64,000 bases of DNA, taken from assembly GCF_014647595.1 (NCBI RefSeq), contig NZ_BMPM01000001.1, positions 558,001-622,000 of the forward strand, written 5' to 3'. Shown in pieces: positions 33,956 through 43,278 of the stretch; positions within the stretch are counted from its first letter, which is position 1; each line of letters begins with the position of its first letter. Position numbers and translations under genes: made by a program. Source of the DNA: Paenarthrobacter histidinolovorans. GTDB lineage: Bacteria > Actinomycetota > Actinomycetes > Actinomycetales > Micrococcaceae. The notes under the pieces are model-generated. The model did not search any database. It saw nothing but the letters and a program-made list of their open reading frames with translations, and was not told the origin of the DNA.

Positions 33956-34375
33956 TCAGCCCAGGAGGGCCAGGATTTCCGTCCTGGCGAACATCGAGGC
34001 GGCGTCGCGCGCACTGGGCGTCCCGGCGTCGGGATCCGCTCCCGCATCCAGCAAAGCCCTGGCGACCCCGGTGTATCCCTTGAAAACGGCACCAGCGAGG
34101 GGCGTCTGTCCGCGGTCGTTCGCAGCGTTGACATCCGCGCCATGGTGGATGATCAGCTGCACCGCGTCCTCATGTCCGTGGTAGGCCGCGAGCATCAGCA
34201 GCGAGTCGCCTGCCGCATTGGTGAGGGTGGCGGGGGCTCCGGCATTCAAGTAGCCCCGGAGCAGCTCCGTGTCTCCCCCGCGGGCGGCGTCGAACAGGGC
34301 GTGGGCCAAGGCCAGCGTCTCCTCATCGGGGCCGGTCTGGGGGTTGGTGGCAGCAGGGCCATCACTTGGGGTCAT
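33956..34375 (-). CDS. ankyrin-repeat protein
   Basis: This 139-residue cytosolic protein has about three ankyrin repeats. The clearest spans GDSLLMLAAYHGHEDAVQLIIHHGADVNA, followed by RGQTPLAGAVFKGYTGVARALLDAGADPDA. Ankyrin repeats bind other proteins; no partner is evident. The ATG at 34375 overlaps the ygfZ stop as ATGA and has GAAGGGA upstream, so it is translated with ygfZ. The much longer open frame upstream is the shadow of ygfZ. Confidence 0.9.
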   Translation of the reverse strand: MTPSDGPAATNPQTGPDEETLALAHALFDAARGGDTELLRGYLNAGAPATLTNAAGDSLLMLAAYHGHEDAVQLIIHHGADVNAANDRGQTPLAGAVFKGYTGVARALLDAGADPDAGTPSARDAASMFARTEILALLG

Positions 34376-35457
34376 CGGTGGGGTCCCTTCAGGAATCCGG
34401 TCTGGCGCCCGACAACCTGTCCGGCGTCGGGGGCGACGATCACTTCCTGGGCTGCAATGTAAGGCTCCTCGCCGTCCATTACTGTGAGGGTTTCCTCCGC
34501 CGAAACGGACCGCTTGATCACGGCTAAAGCCACAGGCCCCATCTCGAAGTGCTGCGCCACCGATGTCAGAGTACCCACCTTGCGTTCCCCGGCAAAGACA
34601 ACACTGCCCACAGCCGGCAAGGTGTGCTGGGAACCGTCGAGCTGGAGGAATACTAACCGCCGGGGAGGGTGTCCAAGATTGTGCACCCGCGCGATGGTTT
34701 CCTGGCCCTTGTAGCATCCCTTGTTCAGATGCACCGAGGTGCGCAGCAGATCGAGCTCATGCGGAATCGTCTTCTCATCGGTCTCCGCGCCCAGACGGGG
34801 CCGCCAGGCGGCCACCCTCAACGCGTCCGCAGCCATGGCGCCGGCCAGCGGGAGACCCTCCACCGCACTCTCAAGCTCAGCTGCAGGAACCAGGTATTCG
34901 AACCAGGGCCGCTCCAGCCCGGGGTGCGATTCCTCGGGCACGATGCTGTACGCGTAGCCACCCGGACCGACGTGCGGCCATGGATCCTCCCAGACGAGGC
35001 GGGAGGAGAACTGCTCCAGCGGCTTGGTGGCTCCCACCACGGCCCACTGCTCCGAGACGTCGTGGATCTCGACCCGGAGCATGAATTTCATTTTGTTCAG
35101 CCAGTCAGCCAAGGGTGCCGCTTCAGCTGCTTCGACGATCAGCCAGGTGGTGCCGCCGTCGTCGATAACCCGCGCGTCGAACTCAATGCGGCCCTGGACG
35201 CTCAACAACAGAAGTTCGCTGGAGACACCTGCCTGCAGGTTGGTGAGCTGCTGGGAGGACAGCGTGTTCAGCCAGCTCAGCCGGTCCGGGCCGGCCACAG
35301 TCACCACGCCGCGGTGGGAAAGATCCACGACGGCGGTGCCCGCTGCCAAAGCGCGCTGCTCACGCAACGGTTCGCCATAGTGCGCCGCGACACCTTCGTC
35401 CAGGCCGGTATCTTCGACGGCGCCAGGGCGCGACAACAGAGGGCTCTTGTAAGTCAT
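34372..35457 (-). CDS. ygfZ: YgfZ-like folate-binding Fe-S maintenance protein
   Basis: This 361-residue protein has the tetrahydrofolate-binding GcvT-like fold. The YgfZ signature is clear: NKGCYKGQETIARV, with the conserved Cys at about residue 247. YgfZ helps repair or build certain iron-sulfur enzymes. I chose the ATG at 35457; the frame upstream of it does not resemble protein. Its position with a heme-binding nitrobindin-like gene and glnR resembles, as I recall it, the Rv0811c-Rv0819 region of Mycobacterium tuberculosis. Confidence 0.9.
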   Translation of the reverse strand: MTYKSPLLSRPGAVEDTGLDEGVAAHYGEPLREQRALAAGTAVVDLSHRGVVTVAGPDRLSWLNTLSSQQLTNLQAGVSSELLLLSVQGRIEFDARVIDDGGTTWLIVEAAEAAPLADWLNKMKFMLRVEIHDVSEQWAVVGATKPLEQFSSRLVWEDPWPHVGPGGYAYSIVPEESHPGLERPWFEYLVPAAELESAVEGLPLAGAMAADALRVAAWRPRLGAETDEKTIPHELDLLRTSVHLNKGCYKGQETIARVHNLGHPPRRLVFLQLDGSQHTLPAVGSVVFAGERKVGTLTSVAQHFEMGPVALAVIKRSVSAEETLTVMDGEEPYIAAQEVIVAPDAGQVVGRQTGFLKGPHR

Positions 35458-35512
35458 ATGTAGTAGAAGTCCTTGCGGCTCAGGGGTATTCCGGATTGGG
35501 CAATTTTTCGGT

Positions 35513-36235
35513 TCAACGGTATTCGGGATTATCAAAATCGAACCGGGTGCCCGCTTTCCACTCCTCCGGCAGGTTGCCGTAAGCGGGAATACCGTCGGCA
35601 TCGCGCAGGAGCTTGGCCATGTGCAACAGGTTCCAGGTCATGAAAGTGGTGTTCCTGTTAGTAAAATCACTCTCCGGACCGCCGGATCCTTCATCCAAAT
35701 AGCTGGGACCAGGGCCAACAGCGCCGATCCATCCGGCATCGGCCTGCGGTGGGATCGTGAAACCTATGTGCTGGAGGCTGTAGAGCACATTCATGGCACA
35801 GTGCTTGATGCCGTCCTCGTTGCCGGTGATCAGGCAACCGCCCACCTTCGGGTAGAAAGCCCATTGACCCTTGCTGGTCAGCTCACCGGAGTGGGCGTAC
35901 AGCCGCTCAATGAGTTTCTTGGTCTGGGAGGAGTTGTCGCCCAACCAAATGGGACCGGCAACCACCACGATATCGGCCTCGCGGACAGCTGGATAGAGCT
36001 CAGGCCATTCGTCCGTCTTCCAGCCATGTTCACGCATGTCCGGATAGACACCGCTGGCGATGTCGTGGTCCACAGTGCGGATAAGGCTGGTTGTGACGCC
36101 CTGCTTCTCCATGATGTCCCGGCTGATCCGGATCAGGCCATCGGTATTGCTGAGCTGCGGGGAGGGCTTCAGCGTGCCGTTGAAGAAGACGGCTTTGAGG
36201 CCCTCGTAACCCCCGGGCTTGGAATTTTCGGTCAC
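35513..36235 (-). CDS. NAD(P)H-dependent FMN reductase / flavodoxin-fold protein
   Basis: This 240-residue protein has the flavodoxin-like fold of NADPH-dependent FMN reductases. FNGTLKPSPQLSNT near residue 17 is the FMN phosphate loop, and VVVAGPIWLGDNSSQTKKLIERL is the second flavin-binding segment. GTG at 36235 has a GAAGGAG site 6 nt upstream and is preferred over the open frame to 36364. It probably supplies reduced flavin; the acceptor is unknown. It lies between ygfZ and a heme-binding protein gene in the same direction. Confidence 0.85.
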   Translation of the reverse strand: MTENSKPGGYEGLKAVFFNGTLKPSPQLSNTDGLIRISRDIMEKQGVTTSLIRTVDHDIASGVYPDMREHGWKTDEWPELYPAVREADIVVVAGPIWLGDNSSQTKKLIERLYAHSGELTSKGQWAFYPKVGGCLITGNEDGIKHCAMNVLYSLQHIGFTIPPQADAGWIGAVGPGPSYLDEGSGGPESDFTNRNTTFMTWNLLHMAKLLRDADGIPAYGNLPEEWKAGTRFDFDNPEYR

Positions 36236-36288
36236 TGTCTGCTCCTTCTGCCTGGCGTGCTGCGCGGAACGTACGGTGAACCCTTGGG

Positions 36289-36888
36289 TCAGGAAACCTT
36301 GTGCAGGAACGCCGATGCGTGGGCTTCGAGGGTCTTTCCGTTGGCAGCGACGTCCCAGCGCCACAGGAGGTTGCCATCCACCAAGCCGAAGATCCGGGTG
36401 GCTGCAGTGTATTCCTTGGAGTGGCTCCCGCGCATCACCATGTCGGTGCTCAGTTGGATCTGGGGTCCCTTGATCTGGCCGTAGTAAAGCTCGGTGATTC
36501 CACCGGGGTGGGCGATCGAAACGGAGATATCGAAGCCGCCGTCCTTGTTGCGGCGTTCTTCGACCTCGTCTGCCGTTTTGAGAACGGGAACAATATCGGC
36601 CGGAATCAGTCCAGGGCCGCCGTCGCCTTCCTCAAGTTTCCGTTCCAGCGCCCAGAACCCGGTCTCCACCGTCAACGGGCGCAACTTTGCGCCGGCGTCG
36701 TCGCTGATCCAGGTCTCGGCCCGGTACTGCAGGTACGGCAGGCCGTTGTGGGTGAACGAAACGTGCTGGACGAAATGTTCCGAATCCTCGTCGCCGCTGC
36801 CGAGCCGGCCGCGGCCCTCCCACTCACCAATGAGCCAGGAAAGCGGAACGAGTTCGGGTGTCAGATCTGTGGGGATCTCAATAGGCAC
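36289..36888 (-). CDS. nitrobindin-like heme-binding beta-barrel protein (FABP/THAP4 family)
   Basis: This 199-residue protein starts with the barrel signature PLSWLIGEWEGRGRL near residue 15. It ends with HASAFLHKV, where the penultimate histidine is the usual heme iron ligand of nitrobindins. Such proteins bind ferric heme and react with NO or peroxynitrite. The start is GTG at 36888. The insertion of about 30 residues in the middle (LEEGDGGPGLIPADIVPVLK) is longer than in short nitrobindins. Heme binding is inferred from family only. Confidence 0.85.
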   Translation of the reverse strand: MPIEIPTDLTPELVPLSWLIGEWEGRGRLGSGDEDSEHFVQHVSFTHNGLPYLQYRAETWISDDAGAKLRPLTVETGFWALERKLEEGDGGPGLIPADIVPVLKTADEVEERRNKDGGFDISVSIAHPGGITELYYGQIKGPQIQLSTDMVMRGSHSKEYTAATRIFGLVDGNLLWRWDVAANGKTLEAHASAFLHKVS

Positions 36889-36924
36889 AACGGTTACCTC
36901 GGTTGGGCTGCAGAACCAGAAGGC

Positions 36925-37038
36925 TTACTTCTGGCCCTTGAAAAGGCGGTAGACAACAAATCCCGCAAACCACGCCATGGCGATGCTGGCCAGGCCAAGG
37001 AGAACGAGGAAGAAGATTTCAAATGCGAGTACAGACAT
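36925..37038 (-). CDS. 37-residue single-pass membrane protein
   Basis: This small open frame encodes 37 residues, starting MSVLAFEIFFLVLLGLAS and ending YRLFKGQK. It has one hydrophobic helix of about 25 residues and a basic C-terminal tail, so it should insert with a cytosolic tail. A TAGGAT box lies exactly 6 nt before the ATG, as at several other genes here, which supports expression as a leaderless message. AGGA in that box could also serve as a ribosome site. It has no recognised family. Confidence 0.7.
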   Translation of the reverse strand: MSVLAFEIFFLVLLGLASIAMAWFAGFVVYRLFKGQK

Positions 37039-37044
37039 GATGCA

Positions 37045-37050
37045 ATCCTA
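37045..37050 (-). promoter_or_regulatory. leaderless-type -10 box of the 37-residue protein gene
   Basis: TAGGAT on the minus strand ends 6 nt before the ATG at 37038. Confidence 0.5.
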
Positions 37051-37054
37051 ACCG

Positions 37055-37789
37055 TTAGTAGATGAGTAGTTTGTCTATGAAGTATGCCAAGGCACCCACG
37101 GCCCAGACCGGGGCTACACCCATTCCAACAGCTGCCGGAATGTTAAGCCTCCCCCGCCTGAGGGTGGTCATGCGGCGGAAACACACCAGTACCGAACCCA
37201 CCACGACACCCACCAAGGCAGCGGGCAGTACCGCGATGTCCGAGAAAACCAGGCCGGCGAGGGGACCCATGAGGCCCGCCATGACCACCCCGAGCGGCGC
37301 CACGATGCGGTCCGGCCAACGGATGATGCCTACCAACAGGGCAACAGCTGCGCTCAGGCCGGCAACCAGGACCATTTCCTTGACGCCATTGAACCTGGCA
37401 CCGGCTATCCAGCCCGCGCCCAGGCAGTTCAGCAGCACGCCGGCACTGCAGCCAAGCGTGGACTCCAGGCGTTGGGCCTGGCCGGTGCCCCGGACGAGCT
37501 GGACAATGAAGACGGACATCACACCCAGGGCAACAAATGCCGGAGTTCCGTCGAGAAAGCCGGGGGCAGGCAGGTACGCGGCCGTTACTGCCGATCCCGC
37601 GCCGGCCAATCCGATGACGGCCGCCAGCGTCTTCTTGGCTGGAACGCCCAGGAAATGCGGCCAGCCGATGCCCACTGCTGCAGACGCCGCAATGCCCACC
37701 CCCACCATGGCTTCCCGGGAAACGAAGGTGCTGGCCACGATGGCCGCGAGCGCCACGAGTCCGAATACCCCGATGCTCCAAGACTTCAC
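37055..37789 (-). CDS. polytopic membrane protein of unknown function
   Basis: This 244-residue protein is hydrophobic along most of its length, with about eight predicted helices joined by short loops. The start is GTG at 37789 with no clear ribosome site. It is divergent from glnR across 263 nt. I recognise no transport motif or named family. Similar membrane proteins are found next to glnR in related genomes, by inference from general synteny. Confidence 0.8.
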   Translation of the reverse strand: MKSWSIGVFGLVALAAIVASTFVSREAMVGVGIAASAAVGIGWPHFLGVPAKKTLAAVIGLAGAGSAVTAAYLPAPGFLDGTPAFVALGVMSVFIVQLVRGTGQAQRLESTLGCSAGVLLNCLGAGWIAGARFNGVKEMVLVAGLSAAVALLVGIIRWPDRIVAPLGVVMAGLMGPLAGLVFSDIAVLPAALVGVVVGSVLVCFRRMTTLRRGRLNIPAAVGMGVAPVWAVGALAYFIDKLLIY

Positions 37790-37916
37790 TGTGTGCCCGA
37801 CCTCAATCCGATGCGCCTTCTACGGCCTCCCGACAATCCTGCCTTAAACCGACCCAATATGTCGTAATTCCCCTGCCAGGCCGTCACGAATCCATGTGTC
37901 GCAGGGCACTGATGGG

Positions 37917-37922
37917 TATACT
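37917..37922 (+). promoter_or_regulatory. candidate glnR -10 box
   Basis: TATACT at 37917-37922 is a near-consensus -10. The sequence 17 nt upstream (ATGTGT) is a poor -35. The leader to the glnR start would be about 125 nt. Confidence 0.35.
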
Positions 37923-38052
37923 CAGACTTCAACAGCGCACTGTCCCGGCCTCGATCCCGTCACAACGGGCAAGGGCCGCAGGGCGCTGGGACCGGCCGGT
38001 GAAACTCCGGTTTCGACGCCCGATGATGCGCGTACAGCCCATTGGAGGAACT

Positions 38053-38751
38053 ATGTCGCACATCCTGCTCCTGACGAACAGCACCGGCTCTTCGGTGGAC
38101 ATTTTGCCTGCCTTGGAGTTGTTGAACCACCGTGTGCACATCCTCCCGGCAGAACCAACCGCTTTGCTCGAAACCGACCCCACGGACATAGTTTTCCTCG
38201 ATGCCCGCAAGGACCTGGTGGGGGCTCGCTCGCTGACGCAGTTGCTCAAGGCCACCGGACTCAGCGCACCGTTGATGCTGATCCTTACCGAGGGTGGCAT
38301 GGCTGCCGTTTCTTCGGCCTGGGCCGTGGATGACATCGTGCTCGACTCCGCCGGACCTGCCGAGGTGGAAGCCCGCATCCGGCTGGCCATGGCACGTGCC
38401 GTGCCCGGCGAGGAAGAGACCCAGACTGAGATCCGGGCCGCCGGCGTCGTTATTGACGAAGCCAGCTACACCGCCCGTGTCAGCGGCCAACCCCTGAACC
38501 TGACGTTCAAGGAGTTCGAGCTCCTGAAATACCTGGCACAGCACCCCGGCCGGGTATTCACCCGGCAGCAACTGCTGACGGAGGTCTGGGGCTATGACTA
38601 CTACGGAGGCACCCGGACGGTGGACGTCCACATCAGGCGTCTTCGCGCCAAGCTTGGCGTAGACCACGAAAACCTCATCAGCACGGTCCGCAACGTCGGC
38701 TACAGGCTCACCCTGGTGCGATTGCCTGACGACGAGCTCTCCGAAGCCTGA
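38053..38751 (+). CDS. glnR: GlnR-type nitrogen response regulator
   Basis: This 232-residue OmpR-family protein matches actinobacterial GlnR along its length. It begins [20 protein letters not shown], and its winged helix (residues 130-222) contains [22 protein letters not shown] and [20 protein letters not shown]. The receiver lacks the usual acidic pair (LLLTNS in its place) but keeps an Asp in FLDARKDL. GlnR proteins act as orphan regulators of glutamine synthetase, ammonium transport and nitrite reduction genes. The ATG at 38053 has GGAGGAAC upstream. It has a perfect terminator and is followed by mshD. Confidence 0.95.
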   Translation: MSHILLLTNSTGSSVDILPALELLNHRVHILPAEPTALLETDPTDIVFLDARKDLVGARSLTQLLKATGLSAPLMLILTEGGMAAVSSAWAVDDIVLDSAGPAEVEARIRLAMARAVPGEEETQTEIRAAGVVIDEASYTARVSGQPLNLTFKEFELLKYLAQHPGRVFTRQQLLTEVWGYDYYGGTRTVDVHIRRLRAKLGVDHENLISTVRNVGYRLTLVRLPDDELSEA

Positions 38752-38762
38752 GTTGTTGATAA

Positions 38763-38802
38763 AAGGAAAGGCCGGGATCCACACGGATCCCGGCCTTTCC
38801 TT
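38763..38802 (+). terminator. glnR terminator
   Basis: A perfect 18-bp stem (38763-38780 with 38785-38802) closes an ACAC loop, 11 nt past the glnR stop. There is no T tract beyond the last two stem bases. Confidence 0.88.
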
Positions 38803-38949
38803 GCATTGCTTGGTGGAGGACATACGGGTCGAACGTATCGAGGCCACCCCACTGGTGGATCCCCCCTGTACCCGGCCAAAGCCGAATGAGATAACGACAC
38901 TACCGCCGTTGCTCCGAGACATCAAATCCCAGGGCTTGCCCGGGGCGTA

Positions 38950-38961
38950 TAGCCTTGCACC
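38950..38961 (+). promoter_or_regulatory. leaderless-type promoter of mshD
   Basis: TAGCCT (38950-38955, within TATAGCC) is 6 nt before the mshD ATG, with no Shine-Dalgarno between. The 38803-38949 stretch upstream shows only a short ATACG/CGTAT dyad. Confidence 0.45.
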
Positions 38962-39933
38962 ATGAGTCATGCGCACCCGGAGAACTGGCCTGTACTGATC
39001 ATCAAGGGCGCTTTGGACGCCGAACTCCTCAGGGATTTCAAGACACTCACGGCCGCGGCGGAGGAATCCGACGGGAACCCGCCCCTGTCCGAGCAGACCC
39101 TGGTGATGCTGCGCGGAGCCGACGGGGGTGACCATTCCGTCCAGTCGTTCGCGCTTTACGCGCCAACCGAGGATTCAGATCCGGCGACCGCCGAAGACCT
39201 GGCGGGAATCGCCGTCGTCGTTGAAGCGCCGGACGCGAGCGGTGTGCTGGAACTGGCCGTCCATCCCAGTTACCGGAACCAGGGGGTGGCCGGACGGCTT
39301 TTGGACGCACTGCACAACGAACGGAGCCTTGAAGGCCTCAGCGCATGGTCGCACGGCGACCACGAGGCTGCTGCGCAGTTGGCCACCCGTTTCGGCTACG
39401 GGCCGGTGCGGGAGTTGTGGAAGATGCGGCTGATGTCTTCAACGTCCGCACTGCCCGACGCCGTCCTCCCGGACGGTGTTTCGCTGCGCGCCTTCGTGCC
39501 GGGCCAGGACGAACAGGCGTGGCTGGCCGCCAACCGCGCCGCATTTTCCCACCACCCCGAGCAGGGTTCCATGACCCTGGAAGACCTCGAGGCACGGAAA
39601 GCAGAAGACTGGTTCGATCCCGAAGGCTTCTTCCTGGCCGTCAACACCGCCGGCGAACTCCTGGGATTCCACTGGACCAAGGTCCACCCCGGGCAAGGCC
39701 CGCACCCGGCGATCGGCGAGGTCTACGTGGTGGGAGTAACTCCGGCTGCGCAGGGTTTGGGACTCGGCAAAGCCTTGACTGTTGCCGGAATCAAACACCT
39801 GCAGGACAAGGGCCTCCATGCCGTGATGCTGTACGTGGACGCCGACAACGAGGCAGCTGTGGCCCTATACCAGAAATTGGGATTCGTCCGCTGGGACACC
39901 GATGTGATGTACGGTCCGTTAACGAAAAATTAA
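38962..39933 (+). CDS. mshD: mycothiol synthase
   Basis: MshD (323 aa) acetylates Cys-GlcN-inositol with acetyl-CoA, the last step of mycothiol formation, in the cytosol. It has two GNAT domains. The first has HPSYRNQGVAGRLLDAL (about residues 100-115) and AWSHGDHEAAAQLATRFGY. The second has VYVVGVTPAAQGLGLGKAL and ends in LYVDADNEAAVALYQKLGF. Length and domain layout are those of mycobacterial MshD. Its place after glnR matches, as I recall it, Rv0818-Rv0819 of M. tuberculosis. Confidence 0.93.
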   Translation: MSHAHPENWPVLIIKGALDAELLRDFKTLTAAAEESDGNPPLSEQTLVMLRGADGGDHSVQSFALYAPTEDSDPATAEDLAGIAVVVEAPDASGVLELAVHPSYRNQGVAGRLLDALHNERSLEGLSAWSHGDHEAAAQLATRFGYGPVRELWKMRLMSSTSALPDAVLPDGVSLRAFVPGQDEQAWLAANRAAFSHHPEQGSMTLEDLEARKAEDWFDPEGFFLAVNTAGELLGFHWTKVHPGQGPHPAIGEVYVVGVTPAAQGLGLGKALTVAGIKHLQDKGLHAVMLYVDADNEAAVALYQKLGFVRWDTDVMYGPLTKN

Positions 39934-39969
39934 CCTGGCGGGATCACCGCGGGGAAAGGCGGTGGCTCG

Positions 39970-39999
39970 TTGGATTCGGACACCGCGATTGCTTGTAAT
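39970..39999 (+). promoter_or_regulatory. candidate ppk promoter
   Basis: TTGGAT (39970-39975) and TGTAAT (39994-39999) are spaced by 18 nt. Transcription would start about 30 nt before the ppk ATG. I see no PHO-box-like direct repeat. Confidence 0.5.
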
Positions 40000-40037
40000 G
40001 TGGGAGACAAACCCAGTCCTGAGCTTAGGAGAGCCCC

Positions 40038-42287
40038 ATGCAGCCGGACCCCGTCGGCATCGCCGGATCCACCTCTAAGGGGGCGACACTGCCTCCGCGC
40101 TTCGGATCGTCGGAAGTGCCGGCCTCGCGGGCCACCCAGGACCGCATCGATATCCCCGAATTCGCACCAAGCCTGGAACCCGAAGGCGACATCTCCCCGG
40201 ACCGCTTCCTGGACCGCGAGCTCAGCTGGCTTGCCTTCAACTCCCGCGTGCTGGAACTTGCCGAAGATCCTGATCTTTTCCTGCTGGAACGCGTCAACTT
40301 CCTCTCGATCTTCGCTTCCAACCTGGACGAGTTCTTCATGGTCCGCGTGGCCGGCCTCAAACGCCGTATCGCCACCGGACTCGCTGTCCCCTCCCCCGCT
40401 GGGCTCAGCCCCATCGAGGTGCTCGAACAGATCGGTGAAGAGGCGCACAAGCTGCAGGAACGCCACGCCCGCGTTTTCGCCGAGCAAATCCGGCCGGCCC
40501 TTGCCTACGAACACATCCACCTCATGCATTGGAATGAGCTGGATGAAGATGCCCGCCAGCGGATCAGCGTCATGTTCCAGGAGAAGGTCTTCCCCATCCT
40601 GACTCCCCTTGCCGTGGATCCTGCCCACCCCTTCCCGTACATTTCGGGACTCTCCCTGAACCTGGCCGTGATTGTCAGCAACCCGATCAGCGACAAGGAG
40701 CTCTTCGCCCGCGTCAAGGTTCCGGACCAGTTGCCCCGCCTGATCTCCGTGGATGGGCCGCGCGCAGGTGCCATTCCCGGCCGCGTTGCCCGGTTCATCG
40801 CGCTGGAAGAAGTCATCGCCGTCCACCTGGACAAGCTCTTCCCCGGCATGGAGGTCCTGGAACACCACACCTTCCGGGTGACCCGCAACGAGGATCTGGA
40901 AGTTGAAGAGGACGACGCCGAGAACCTTCTGCAGGCGTTGGAGAAGGAACTGCTGCGGCGCCGGTTCGGCCCTCCCGTGCGTTTGGAAGTCACCACGGAC
41001 ATCAACCCGAACATCAAGGCCCTCCTGATCAGGGAACTGGGTGTTGAGGAGTCCGAGGTCTACTCCGTGCCAGCGCCGCTGGACCTGCGCGGGCTGTCCG
41101 CGATCAGCGGCATCGATCGTGCCGACCTCCACTACCCCAAGCACGTCCCGCACACCTCCCGGTACCTCAATGAGTCCGAGACTTCCAAAGCCGCTAACGT
41201 CTTCGCGGCCATGCGCCGCAGGGACATCCTGCTCCACCACCCTTACGACTCCTTCTCCACCTCCGTCCAGGCGTTCCTTGAGCAGGCTGCAGCGGACCCC
41301 AAGGTCCAGGCCATTAAGCAGACCCTGTACCGGACATCCGGTGACTCCCCGATCGTGGACGCCTTGATCGATGCTGCGGAGGCCGGGAAGCAGGTTCTGG
41401 CCCTGGTGGAGATCAAGGCCCGTTTTGACGAGCAAGCCAACATCTCCTGGGCGCGCAAGCTGGAACAGGCCGGTGTCCACGTGGTCTACGGCATTGTTGG
41501 CCTGAAGACCCACTGCAAGCTGTCCCTGGTGGTGCGCCAGGAAGTGGATGGCCTCCGCCGCTACTGCCACATCGGTACAGGCAACTACCACCCCCGCACC
41601 GCCCGCTACTACGAAGACCTTGGTTTGCTGACGGCCAACGAACAGGTGGGCGAGGACCTTTCCAAGCTCTTCAACCAGCTTTCCGGCTACGCGCCCAAGT
41701 CCACCTTCAAGAGGCTGCTGGTGGCACCGCGCTCGGTCCGGGCCGGCCTCGTGGAGCGGATTGAAACCGAGATCCGCAACGCCCGCGCCGGCATTCCCGG
41801 CCTGGTGCAGATCAAGGTCAATTCCATGGTTGACGAAGCCATCATTGACGCCCTTTACCGCGCCTCCCAGGCGGGTGTGAAGGTGGACGTCGTGGTGCGT
41901 GGCATCTGCTCCCTCCGTCCCGGTGTTCCCGGCCTCAGCGAGAACATCACGGTCAGGTCCATCCTTGGCCGCTTCCTTGAGCACTCGCGGGTGTTCGCTT
42001 TTGGCAATGGCGGCGAACCCGTGGTGTACATCGGCTCCGCCGATATGATGCACCGCAACCTGGACCGCCGCGTGGAGGCCCTGGTGCAGCTGTCCAGCAA
42101 GGAGGACATCACCACGGTCATGGACTTGATGCGCCGCTACGTTGACGACGGAACTGCCAGCTGGCACCTGGACAACCAAGGACACTGGACCAGGCACCAC
42201 CTGGATGCCGACGGCAAGCCGTTGCTGGATATGCAGTCCTGGCTGTTGGAGTCGCGTTCGCGCCAGCGCGCGTCGGCACGGAGGTAA
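40038..42287 (+). CDS. ppk: polyphosphate kinase 1
   Basis: PPK1 (749 aa) reversibly transfers the terminal phosphate of ATP to polyphosphate. The N domain has [17 protein letters not shown], and the catalytic core has the autophosphorylated His in [24 protein letters not shown] near residue 510. The second active-site region is [11 protein letters not shown]. An N-terminal extension of about 50 residues precedes the conserved part. An AGGAG site is 6 nt from the ATG. The ppk-mutT1 order is the same as I recall for M. tuberculosis. Confidence 0.97.
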   Translation: MQPDPVGIAGSTSKGATLPPRFGSSEVPASRATQDRIDIPEFAPSLEPEGDISPDRFLDRELSWLAFNSRVLELAEDPDLFLLERVNFLSIFASNLDEFFMVRVAGLKRRIATGLAVPSPAGLSPIEVLEQIGEEAHKLQERHARVFAEQIRPALAYEHIHLMHWNELDEDARQRISVMFQEKVFPILTPLAVDPAHPFPYISGLSLNLAVIVSNPISDKELFARVKVPDQLPRLISVDGPRAGAIPGRVARFIALEEVIAVHLDKLFPGMEVLEHHTFRVTRNEDLEVEEDDAENLLQALEKELLRRRFGPPVRLEVTTDINPNIKALLIRELGVEESEVYSVPAPLDLRGLSAISGIDRADLHYPKHVPHTSRYLNESETSKAANVFAAMRRRDILLHHPYDSFSTSVQAFLEQAAADPKVQAIKQTLYRTSGDSPIVDALIDAAEAGKQVLALVEIKARFDEQANISWARKLEQAGVHVVYGIVGLKTHCKLSLVVRQEVDGLRRYCHIGTGNYHPRTARYYEDLGLLTANEQVGEDLSKLFNQLSGYAPKSTFKRLLVAPRSVRAGLVERIETEIRNARAGIPGLVQIKVNSMVDEAIIDALYRASQAGVKVDVVVRGICSLRPGVPGLSENITVRSILGRFLEHSRVFAFGNGGEPVVYIGSADMMHRNLDRRVEALVQLSSKEDITTVMDLMRRYVDDGTASWHLDNQGHWTRHHLDADGKPLLDMQSWLLESRSRQRASARR

Positions 42288-42293
42288 GAAGAT

Positions 42294-43262
42294 TTGAACA
42301 GCGATACCCCCGTGGCGGACCAAACAGAGCATCCCGGCGAACCGGTAGCCGTCGTCGCTGCCGGCGCCATCCCATGGCGCCTGAACAAGGGCGCCTTGGA
42401 GGTTCTGTTGATCCACCGGCCCCGCTACGACGATTGGTCATGGCCCAAGGGAAAGCTCGACGCCGGCGAAACGGTTCCGGAATGCGCGGCCCGTGAAGTG
42501 TGGGAAGAGATTGGCCTGCAGGCTCCGCTGGGCATTCCCCTCCCGGCCATCCACTACCACGTGTCCGCCGGCCTCAAGGTGGTCCAATACTGGGCTGCCA
42601 AAGTCAACGGCGAACAGCTGCGTCCCGACGGCAAGGAAGTGGACAGCGTGATGTGGTGCAGCCCCGACCGGGCGGCGTCATTTCTCAGCAATCCTACGGA
42701 CGTTTTGCCCCTGGAGTACTTGGAGAAGGCACACGTCCGCGGGGAGTTGGATACGTGGCCTTTGATTTTGATCCGTCATGCAAAAGCCAAGCCGCGATCG
42801 TCCTGGACCAAGGCTGAGGGGGACCGTCCTTTGGCGGCCACTGGCCAGCGACAGGCCATCGCGGTCCAGCGCCTCCTGAACGTGTGGAAACCGCAGCGCC
42901 TGGTGAGCAGCCCGTGGGCCCGCTGCGTGGCAACCATCGCGCCGTATGCGAAAGCCTCGGGAGCCAAGGTCAAGTTGGTGGAAGCGCTCACCGAGCACCA
43001 CCATCAGCGCTCTCCAAAAAAGACGGCTGCAGCCATCGAGGCGTTGTTCGACAAGCAGCTGCCCATAGCGGTGTGCACGCACCGGCCGGCCCTGCCCACA
43101 GCCCTGAAGCAACTGGGCCAGCACATGCCGCAGAACCTGCGCGCCGTCCTGCCCTCCGCGGATCCCTTTCTTTCGCCCGGCGAGGTCATTGTCTGCCAGG
43201 TAGCACGGGGTTCCGAGCGGAAGATAGTTTCCGTAGAGCAGGTCAAACCTTTCGACGACTAG
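42294..43262 (+). CDS. mutT1: MutT1-like Nudix hydrolase fused to histidine phosphatase
   Basis: This 322-residue protein joins two enzymes. Residues 18-150 form a Nudix domain with the complete box GKLDAGETVPECAAREVWEEIG. Residues 155-322 form a histidine-phosphatase domain starting with LILIRHAKAK, where the RHG-type motif reads RHA. Mycobacterial MutT1 cleaves 8-oxo-dGTP and diadenosine polyphosphates. The start is TTG at 42294, served by GGAGG inside the last codons of ppk. It is cotranscribed with ppk. Confidence 0.92.
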   Translation: MNSDTPVADQTEHPGEPVAVVAAGAIPWRLNKGALEVLLIHRPRYDDWSWPKGKLDAGETVPECAAREVWEEIGLQAPLGIPLPAIHYHVSAGLKVVQYWAAKVNGEQLRPDGKEVDSVMWCSPDRAASFLSNPTDVLPLEYLEKAHVRGELDTWPLILIRHAKAKPRSSWTKAEGDRPLAATGQRQAIAVQRLLNVWKPQRLVSSPWARCVATIAPYAKASGAKVKLVEALTEHHHQRSPKKTAAAIEALFDKQLPIAVCTHRPALPTALKQLGQHMPQNLRAVLPSADPFLSPGEVIVCQVARGSERKIVSVEQVKPFDD

Positions 43263-43278
43263 AAGCCCACTCAGGGTT

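Noticed and set aside
38803..38920. Possible tRNA remnant near GGGTCGAAC in the glnR-mshD gap
   Set aside because: The T-arm-like string has no matching acceptor or anticodon stem. It only forms a short ATACG/CGTAT dyad.
39934..40037. PHO box before ppk
   Set aside because: No pair of 11-nt direct repeats matching a PhoP-type site could be seen; only a generic promoter is visible.
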